Below are positions 1-5,181 of a DNA stretch of 25,462 nt, in pieces. Each line of letters starts with the position of its first letter. The first letter of the stretch is position 1. The position numbers and the translations under genes are program-made. Source of the DNA: CAZCEC01 sp964497615 (GTDB taxonomy: Bacteria; Chloroflexota; Anaerolineae; Anaerolineales; UBA6663); contig CAZCEC010000087.1 of assembly GCA_964497615.1 (NCBI GenBank), positions 1 through 25,462 of the forward strand, read 5' to 3'. The notes under the pieces were generated by a model. The model had not been told where the DNA came from. It searched no databases and was given only the letters and a program-made list of their open reading frames with translations.

Positions 1-228
1 CATTGGCCCGGCGAGGGTGGCGTCGTAGGCGGCGCGCTTGCCGGCGTCGTGCAGCACGCCGTAGGCCACGTTCAGGGCCTTGAGGCGCTCCTCGGCGAAC
101 GAGCGCGACTCGGCCGTCAGGTGCGCCAGCCGGTCCGGGTGAAAGATTTGGGCCAGGGTGCGGTAGGCGGCGCGGATCTCGGCCGGGGTGGCGGTCTGCG
201 GAACGCCCAGCAGGTCGTAGTAGTTCAT
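1..228 (-). CDS. J-domain (DnaJ-like) protein, N-terminal part
   Basis: The first 76 residues are visible and the gene runs off the left edge of the window. They form a canonical J domain: it opens MNYYDLLGVP, continues with the helix-II segment AEIRAAYRTLAQIFHPDR, and has the invariant HPD at residues 30-32. KALNVAYGVLHD and KRAAYDATL follow. J domains stimulate DnaK-type Hsp70 ATPases; what follows the J domain cannot be seen, so full-length DnaJ, CbpA or a J-domain fusion are all possible. The ATG at 226-228 is used because the J domain begins immediately after it. It lies 54 bp downstream of the CoA-transferase gene on the same strand, with a strong hairpin between them, so the two may be separately transcribed. 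Confidence 0.85.
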   Translation of the reverse strand, partial: MNYYDLLGVPQTATPAEIRAAYRTLAQIFHPDRLAHLTAESRSFAEERLKALNVAYGVLHDAGKRAAYDATLAGPM

Positions 229-246
229 CAATGCGTTTCAGCGACA

Positions 247-280
247 AGACCGGCCAGGTGTTTGGAAACCCGGCCGGTCT
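247..280. repeat. Perfect-arm hairpin between the CoA-transferase and J-domain genes
   Basis: AGACCGGCC (247-255) pairs with GGCCGGTCT (272-280). Inside these arms GGTGTTT and AAACC pair further with one bulge, giving a long stem. On the minus strand it follows the CoA-transferase stop codon, so it could terminate or attenuate that transcript, but there is no T-tract after it. It resembles the larger AGACCTGCCAGG hairpin at 17028-17088 and may belong to the same dispersed family. Confidence 0.6.
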
Positions 281-282
281 GG

Positions 283-1182
283 CTAGAATTCTCCGTAGTT
301 CACCGGCTCGCTCCAGCGCGGCTTGACCGCCAAACGCGCGTGCGTCTCCGCGCCCAGCTTGGCCCAGTAGGCGGCCCGGTCGGGCACGCCGTGCACCCAC
401 TCGTCCAGCCAGGCCCGCACCGCGTTCGCGTCCGCCGAGACCTTGTCCCACTCCAGGTAGAAGGGGTTGTCGCGGTCGTAGTAGCCCTGCGTGTAGGAGG
501 GGTGCGCTGCATACGGCACGTGGCACACCGCGCTCACCACCATCGCCGGGATCAGGGTGCGGTTGGGGTCGGAGCGGATGCGGGCCTCGTCCACGATCTC
601 CTCGGCGGTGATGATGACGCGCTTACTGGCAAAGGCCGCTTCCTTCTGCTCGCCCACGATGCCCCAGATCTGGGTGTTGCCTTCGGCGTCGGCGCGCTGG
701 GCGTGGATGATGGCGACGTCCGGGTTGAGGGCCGGCACGGTGTTCAGCCGCCGCCCGCTGTAGGGGTCTTCGACGGTGCGGTACTGCGGGTTGGTGCGCG
801 CCAGGTCGCCGGCCACGTTCTGCATGGGCAGGAAGGGCAGCCCGGCCGCGCCCGCCGTCAGCCGCGTGATCATGGCGAAGTGGCTGTACTCTTCATAGGC
901 CAGCCGCCCGGCTTCGATCTCGGCGCGCACGATGCGCAGCGAGCCCACGCCGGGGTTGCCGGAGTAGGAGAAGATGAGCTTCTCGGCGCAGCCGGCCGCC
1001 GCCATCTGGTCGTAGATGATGTCGGGCGTGGCGCGCGCCAGGGTCAGCCCGCGCCGCCCCTGGCGGATGATTTCGTGCCCGGCGGCGAACGGGATCAGGT
1101 GAGTGAAGCCGGCCGCGTACACCACGTCGCCGTCGTGGACGTGGGCGCGGATGGCGTCAGAGAGGGAGAGTAGTTTGGACAC
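283..1182 (-). CDS. CoA-transferase family I, subunit A (glutaconate CoA-transferase alpha-like)
   Basis: The 299-aa product matches the alpha subunit of class I CoA-transferases (GctA-like). These enzymes move CoA between carboxylic acids in the cytoplasm. Recognisable stretches are the N-terminal LSDAIRAHVHDGDVVYAAG, the GCAEKLIFSYSGNPGVGSL loop, and NPDVAIIHAQRADAEGN followed by GEQKEAAFASKRVIITAEEIVDE. In two-subunit members the catalytic glutamate sits on the beta subunit. No beta-subunit gene is visible: the next gene downstream encodes a J-domain protein. The GTG at 1180-1182 is the start, with a TATAAT box only 8 nt upstream and no Shine-Dalgarno sequence, suggesting a leaderless message. 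The substrate cannot be deduced. The family call is firm; the exact activity is not. Confidence 0.85.
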   Translation of the reverse strand: MSKLLSLSDAIRAHVHDGDVVYAAGFTHLIPFAAGHEIIRQGRRGLTLARATPDIIYDQMAAAGCAEKLIFSYSGNPGVGSLRIVRAEIEAGRLAYEEYSHFAMITRLTAGAAGLPFLPMQNVAGDLARTNPQYRTVEDPYSGRRLNTVPALNPDVAIIHAQRADAEGNTQIWGIVGEQKEAAFASKRVIITAEEIVDEARIRSDPNRTLIPAMVVSAVCHVPYAAHPSYTQGYYDRDNPFYLEWDKVSADANAVRAWLDEWVHGVPDRAAYWAKLGAETHARLAVKPRWSEPVNYGEF

Positions 1183-1190
1183 GTTTTTGG

Positions 1191-1219
1191 ATTATATACC
1201 CGCCGGCACGGGACAAAAA
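1191..1219 (-). promoter_or_regulatory. Promoter of the CoA-transferase gene
   Basis: A perfect minus-strand TATAAT lies at 1196-1191, 8 nt before the GTG start. A poor -35-like TTTTTG sits 17 nt further upstream at 1219-1214, inside the T-tract of the neighbouring terminator. The spacing puts the transcription start at or next to the start codon. Confidence 0.5.
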
Positions 1220-1248
1220 AAACCCCAACTGAGGGGGGGCAGTTGGGG
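1214..1248 (-). terminator. Rho-independent terminator, minus strand
   Basis: On the minus strand CCCCAACT (1248-1241) and AGTTGGGG (1230-1223) form a perfect 8-bp stem with a C-rich loop, followed directly by eight T residues (1222-1215). This is a textbook intrinsic terminator. It lies upstream of the CoA-transferase promoter, and no protein gene on this strand reads into it. It therefore ends either a small RNA starting near 1272 or read-through from further right. Confidence 0.8.
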
Positions 1249-1272
1249 TGACAGCCGGCGAACCGGACTGTC
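1214..1272 (-). ncRNA. Candidate two-hairpin small RNA
   Basis: Minus-strand TTGCAA (1306-1301), a 16-nt spacer and TAGAAT (1284-1279) resemble a promoter whose start would fall near 1272. The predicted transcript begins at the base of a hairpin: GACAG pairs with CTGTC and CCGG with CCGG around a TTCG loop, with one bulged T. It runs straight into the terminator stem and T8. The RNA would be only about 58 nt. Promoter and termination are inferred; no known RNA family is recognised. Confidence 0.35.
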
Positions 1273-1369
1273 AATGATATTCTACACAACTTAGCAGAAA
1301 TTGCAAGTGACATTAGGCATGTGTACATGAGAAGATTCTCACGCCTGCATGTGCGGCTTGCACAATTAG

Positions 1370-1378
1370 TGCTATAGT
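1370..1378 (+). promoter_or_regulatory. Possible extended -10 promoter for the metzincin gene
   Basis: TGC followed by TATAGT (1373-1378) is an extended -10 element on the plus strand, about 82 nt before the ATG at 1461. No convincing -35 is seen, as is usual for extended -10 promoters. GCAC/GTGC inverted repeats (1360-1372) overlap it and could be an operator. Weak evidence. Confidence 0.3.
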
Positions 1379-1460
1379 GATCCACCTGATGTTTTGCCCA
1401 TAATTTAGCGTGAATTTCGCCTGATTCGGTCCACTTTGGGGGTGCGGCCAGGAGGCAGCC

Positions 1461-4049
1461 ATGCGCGGGTTCCGGGCACCGGTCTGGTGGGTGGTGGCGG
1501 GCTTGTTGGCGTTCTCGATCTCCCTTGGCGCGGGGCGCCTCCCCGCCCGCCCGGCGCGCGCCGCAAGCCCCCCGGCCAGCGCGGAAGGCCAGCTCGCCGC
1601 CCCCGTCACCGACCTGGTGGCCGACGGCATCGAGATTACTCAATCTATACAAGACCTGAACAACAGCGTCCCGCTGGTGAAGGGCAAGCGCACCTTTGTG
1701 CGGGTCTACGCCCATTCCACCAACGGCGTGCATCCGGCCGCCGCCCAGTTGCACGTGCAAGTCGGCAACCAGCACTACAACCTGCTGCCCATCGCCCCCG
1801 GCGGCCCGCTCATCAACGTCCGCCCAGTGTATAACCGCCTGCTGCTTAACCACGCCTTCCTGTTCGAACTGCCGCTGGCCTACACCTTCGCCGATGTTGT
1901 CACCCTGACCGCCACCCTCAACCCTGCCCTGGAGTGGCGCCCGCCCAACCCCGAAGAGTTTACCTACGCTAACAACACCGTGGGCGCGACCGTCAATTTC
2001 GACTTTGTGCCCAAGGTCCATCTGGTCATCGCCGACCAGCCAATGGTGCTCACCAGCACCGTGTATACCACCCGGCCCTACGACCGGTGGAAAGCCGCCG
2101 ACTGGCTGATCCGCGCCTTCCCCGTCGCTGGGGTCAAGGTCCAATACCGCACCCTGCCCATCGTGCAGGCCTCGCGCCAGCCGGCCTGGTTCGGCTGGCG
2201 GCTGCTGTTCCCCACCTGCGAATACCTCCAGCTCTACTTCGCCAAGAACGCGGCGGCCGTGTACGGTAACCCGTTCTACCCGCCGCTGCGCACCGCCTTC
2301 CTGGGCCTGGTCACCGACGAAGTGGGCTGGCGGCGCGGCTGTGCTCAGCGCGGCGGACTGCTGGGGCAGGCGGGCTTTGTGCGCGCGGCCGGCGGCCCGG
2401 CCGGCGCCGACGACTGGGGCTGGGACTTCGACGGCTCGTACGCCGATTGGTATAGCGCCCACGAGATCGGCCACGCGTTCGGCCGGCCGCACGTGCGCGG
2501 CGGCCCCGGCGTCAAGAAAGACGACTGCGGCGGCGAGGCCAAGGCCGTCACCCACTATCCCAACGGCGCCATCAGCCCCACCTATAACTTGTGGGACCCG
2601 GCCGCCATCTACGGCTTCGACACCCTGCGCCTGCTCCAGGGCCAGAACCCCATCTGGGGCCCGTATTCGTCGGACGTGATGACCTACTGCGACTATCAGT
2701 GGGTCAGCAAGCTCACCTATACCTTGCTGAAAAATGTGCTCGAAGCCAGCGGCGCGGCCCTTGCGCCCGCCAGCGCCGCCAGCGCTGTACTCAGCGCCGG
2801 CAGCCAGGACTTGCTGGCCGTGCTGGGCAGCCTGGACCCCGCCAGCGGCACGGTGGACCTGCTGCCCACGACCGTCATGCTCAACGCCCCCGCCCTGCCC
2901 GCGCCCGACCCCGGCGCGTATGCGGTGGTGCTGTATGACGGCGACGGCGACGAGATCGCCCGCCACCCCTTCGCCCCGGCGGACCTGGAGCCGGGCCCCT
3001 CGCCCTATGATGACGCCGAACCGGCGGCTGCCGCCATCGCCGTGCTGGTGCCGGCCCTGGCCGAGGCCGCCCTCATGCAGGTCGAAGGCCCCGGCGGCGT
3101 GCTGGCGGACGTGCAGGCCGGGCTGGCTGTGCCCGCTGTGCAGATCACATCGCCCAACGGCGGCGAAGCCTTCTCCGAGTTTGACGAAGTCACCGTGGCC
3201 TGGACCGCCACCGACGAGGACGGCGACCCGCTGACTTTCGACCTTGAGTACAGCGCCGACAACGGCAGCACCTGGGAGCCGGTGGCCCTGTTCATCACCA
3301 CCACCCAGGTGACGGTGCCGCACGACAACCTGCCCGCGGGCGACGGCGCGCTGTTCCGCGTGACCGCCAGCGATGGCCTGCACGCCGGGCAAGATGCGTC
3401 CGACGCCGTCTTCTCCGTCCTCAACCACACGCCGGAGGGCGAGATCGTTGCGCCCGCCAGCGCCGTCACCATCGCCGTCAGCCAGACCGCCAGCTTTGAA
3501 GCACGGGCCTATGACAATGACCTGGGCAGCCTGGATGAAGAACTGGAGTGGGTGTCGGACCAGGACGGCAGCCTGGGGACGGGCGCGGCCTTCAGCACCG
3601 CCAGTCTGAGCGAGGGACTACACGCGATCAGCCTGATTGCCCACGACGGCGCGGGCGACTACCCGCTCGATCAGGTGACCGTCACCGTGGTGGCCACGCC
3701 CAACGACCTGCCCCCCACGCCCGATGCCCTCCTCGCCGGGCCGGAACTGGTGTTCCTGGGGTCGGGCAACGGCCTCGTCACCGCCACGCTCTACCTGGAC
3801 AACCTGAACCTGGGCCAGCCGTTGGCCTGGGAGGTCTCGTCCAGCGAGGCGTGGGTGGAGCTGAGCGCCGCCGCCGGCACGGCCCCGCAGGACATCACCG
3901 TGGGGACCACGCTCCTGTGGGACGACTTCGGCCAGCACAAGTCCCTGCTCACCTTCACCAGCCCGATGGATGCGTTTGACCCGGTGTACGTGGTGGTGAT
4001 CGTGGACAGCCCGCTCTATCCGCTCAACTTGCCATTGATCCGGCGCTAG
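1461..4049 (+). CDS. Secreted metzincin-type zinc metalloprotease with Ig-like domains
   Basis: The 862-aa protein starts with a signal peptide (basic MRGFR, a hydrophobic WWVVAGLLAFSISLGAG core, then an Ala-rich region). AGGAGG lies 5 nt upstream of the ATG. The zinc site is complete: HEIGHAFGRPH gives H334, H338 and H344 with catalytic E335, the metzincin HExxHxxGxxH motif. A Met-turn SDVMTYC has M407, 63 residues later. A beta-rich N-terminal domain (about 48-190) precedes the catalytic domain. C-terminal modules follow: an Ig/fibronectin-like domain from about 560 (ITSPNGGE), a second from about 655, and a BACON-like domain from about 760. The protein ends NLPLIRR, a tail shared in style with other secreted proteins here. 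It likely acts outside the membrane on proteins; the substrate is unknown and no named peptidase family could be assigned by eye. Confidence 0.8.
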   Translation: MRGFRAPVWWVVAGLLAFSISLGAGRLPARPARAASPPASAEGQLAAPVTDLVADGIEITQSIQDLNNSVPLVKGKRTFVRVYAHSTNGVHPAAAQLHVQVGNQHYNLLPIAPGGPLINVRPVYNRLLLNHAFLFELPLAYTFADVVTLTATLNPALEWRPPNPEEFTYANNTVGATVNFDFVPKVHLVIADQPMVLTSTVYTTRPYDRWKAADWLIRAFPVAGVKVQYRTLPIVQASRQPAWFGWRLLFPTCEYLQLYFAKNAAAVYGNPFYPPLRTAFLGLVTDEVGWRRGCAQRGGLLGQAGFVRAAGGPAGADDWGWDFDGSYADWYSAHEIGHAFGRPHVRGGPGVKKDDCGGEAKAVTHYPNGAISPTYNLWDPAAIYGFDTLRLLQGQNPIWGPYSSDVMTYCDYQWVSKLTYTLLKNVLEASGAALAPASAASAVLSAGSQDLLAVLGSLDPASGTVDLLPTTVMLNAPALPAPDPGAYAVVLYDGDGDEIARHPFAPADLEPGPSPYDDAEPAAAAIAVLVPALAEAALMQVEGPGGVLADVQAGLAVPAVQITSPNGGEAFSEFDEVTVAWTATDEDGDPLTFDLEYSADNGSTWEPVALFITTTQVTVPHDNLPAGDGALFRVTASDGLHAGQDASDAVFSVLNHTPEGEIVAPASAVTIAVSQTASFEARAYDNDLGSLDEELEWVSDQDGSLGTGAAFSTASLSEGLHAISLIAHDGAGDYPLDQVTVTVVATPNDLPPTPDALLAGPELVFLGSGNGLVTATLYLDNLNLGQPLAWEVSSSEAWVELSAAAGTAPQDITVGTTLLWDDFGQHKSLLTFTSPMDAFDPVYVVVIVDSPLYPLNLPLIRR

Positions 4050-4335
4050 CGCCGCGCCAGACGACCCTGTTGGAACACCCGCAGCAGCCGGGCCGGCGAA
4101 TAGAATTCGCGCCTGAAGGCGGCGCGATGAACCTGCGCTCGCGGCCGCCGCGTCCCCAGCCCGTTGGGCCGCCATGGTCTTCAGGGACGCAGGAGGTTGT
4201 GCAATTCGCCAACAGAGTCCTAAAGGGCCAGACTACGCCGTCGCGAACAGGTCGCCTGTTTCTGCGCTAGCGCCGCGCTGCACCGGCCCCCCGCCCCGCC
4301 CTGTAGCCGGGGGCTTTACGCCCCCGCGCCCGGCC
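4050..4335. other. Gene-free interval with palindromes and a REP-like hairpin
   Basis: No credible gene is seen in 286 bp. A perfect 14-bp palindrome (CGGCGCTAGCGCCG, 4041-4054) spans the metzincin stop codon. GCGCTAGCGCCGCGC occurs at 4043-4057 and again at 4264-4278. GCGAAT/ATTCGC and AACAGG/CCTGTT form small hairpins between these copies. A GTAG hairpin at 4303-4326 precedes the end of the convergent DinB gene. Confidence 0.6.
4303..4326 (+). repeat. REP-like GTAG hairpin
   Basis: GTAG (4303-4306) is followed by CGGGGGC (4308-4314), a TTTAC loop and GCCCCCG (4320-4326), a perfect 7-bp stem. A GTAG foot beside a GC-rich hairpin is the hallmark of REP sequences served by RAYT transposases in other bacteria. 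The element lies just beyond the stop codon of the DinB gene and could also stop transcription there. Confidence 0.55.
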
Positions 4336-5022
4336 TCACGCTTGTTTGCCCGTGAGATCACGGTCTTCCATTTCCCAGGCGTGATCGAGCGTGTGATAGG
4401 CAGTGTGCCGGATCATGTACCGCAGCGGCCACTTCCCCATCTTGCCGGGCCGCTTGCCCTGGGCGTGGTAATCCCGGATGCCCTGGCAATAGGCGTCGCG
4501 ATGGGCTTTCAGCCCTTCGGCCGTTTGCAGCGCCTCGTCCGGGGTGAGCACGCCCAGCCCCTTCGCCCATTGCTGCTCGTTGGCAAAGAGATGGAGGGCA
4601 ATGCGGTCCCGATCGCGCCCCCCGCCGCGCGGGCCCTTTCGCAGCTCCGCCGACACGCGCGCCCGCACCTGATCGAAGAACGCCCAGCACGCCCGCAGCA
4701 GGGTCAGTTCACGCTCCAGGGCCTTGGCTGGCACGGCCGCCTGATCAATGCTCGAAAACCCGAAGGAGATCCCCCAGAAGTCGGTGGAGCCAGGACCCGT
4801 ATAGCGCTCGACCACGTCGGCCACGGCTTTCTTCGGAAACGCACGTTCCAGCCCGGCCAGCTTCGCCACCGGCGCATAACGCGGCGCGTAGGCCAGCAGG
4901 CGCTCGACGGCCTCGGCCTCGGTCTTGCCCCCGCGTGAGAGCCCGGGCCAGTCGGGCGCCACCGCCGCCACCTTCTTGCCCTTCGGTCCAGTTTCCACCA
5001 TCACGCGAATCTGCTTGGTCAT
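4336..5022 (-). CDS. HicB-like domain fused to DinB-family domain
   Basis: The 228-aa protein joins two modules. Residues 1-50 (VMVETGPKGKKVAAVAPDWP, then SRGGKTEAEAVERLLAYAPRY) resemble the HicB-like antitoxin fold with its PGLSRGGKT signature. Residues from about 90 onward form a DinB-type four-helix bundle ending in H206, H210 and H214 (RHTAYHTLDHAWE), with an earlier histidine in LHLFANEQQW. These are the likely metal ligands. DinB-like enzymes include thiol-dependent transferases and isomerases; the actual reaction is unknown. The ATG at 5020-5022 is chosen because GGAGG lies 4 nt upstream; an ATG five codons earlier is less well placed. It follows the large regulator gene on the same strand after about 155 bp of structured DNA. 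Confidence 0.75.
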   Translation of the reverse strand: MTKQIRVMVETGPKGKKVAAVAPDWPGLSRGGKTEAEAVERLLAYAPRYAPVAKLAGLERAFPKKAVADVVERYTGPGSTDFWGISFGFSSIDQAAVPAKALERELTLLRACWAFFDQVRARVSAELRKGPRGGGRDRDRIALHLFANEQQWAKGLGVLTPDEALQTAEGLKAHRDAYCQGIRDYHAQGKRPGKMGKWPLRYMIRHTAYHTLDHAWEMEDRDLTGKQA

Positions 5023-5063
5023 ATCGCCTCCGTTCATCTGTGGGCCGGTCTTCGCAAAGGCAT

Positions 5064-5181
5064 CTAATCCGCGCCCGCCCATGATTCTGATCCCGATCAG
5101 AGTCCCGGTAAAGTGCAGGCATCCACACGGTTTTTGACGGGACCACGTTGAAGCAAGGGCCAACGCTTGGGCGCGGATTAG
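5064..5181. repeat. Inverted repeats between the regulator and DinB genes
   Basis: CTAATCCGCGCCC (5064-5076) and GGGCGCGGATTAG (5169-5181) are a perfect 13-bp inverted repeat; the outer arm overlaps the TAA stop of the 978-aa regulator. Inside lies TCTGATC/GATCAGA (5086-5101), extendable to 5083-5104. Together these could fold the regulator transcript's 3' end. No T-tract follows, so a Rho-independent terminator is not clear. Confidence 0.5.

Noticed and set aside
49..1173. Long plus-strand open frame opposite the CoA-transferase gene
   Set aside because: Arg/Val/Gly-rich translation typical of the antisense frame of a GC-rich gene; the minus-strand frame matches a known family.
1223..1248. 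Attenuator for the CoA-transferase gene
   Set aside because: The gene has its own TATAAT downstream of this terminator, so transcripts from that promoter never include it.
1095..3428. 777-codon minus-strand open frame opposite the metzincin gene
   Set aside because: The plus strand encodes a signal peptide, a zinc site and Ig-like domains; the antisense product is low-complexity and also crosses the terminator and another promoter.
4174..4938. Plus-strand open frame over the DinB gene
   Set aside because: Mirrors the DinB-family frame; no recognisable domain and no ribosome site.
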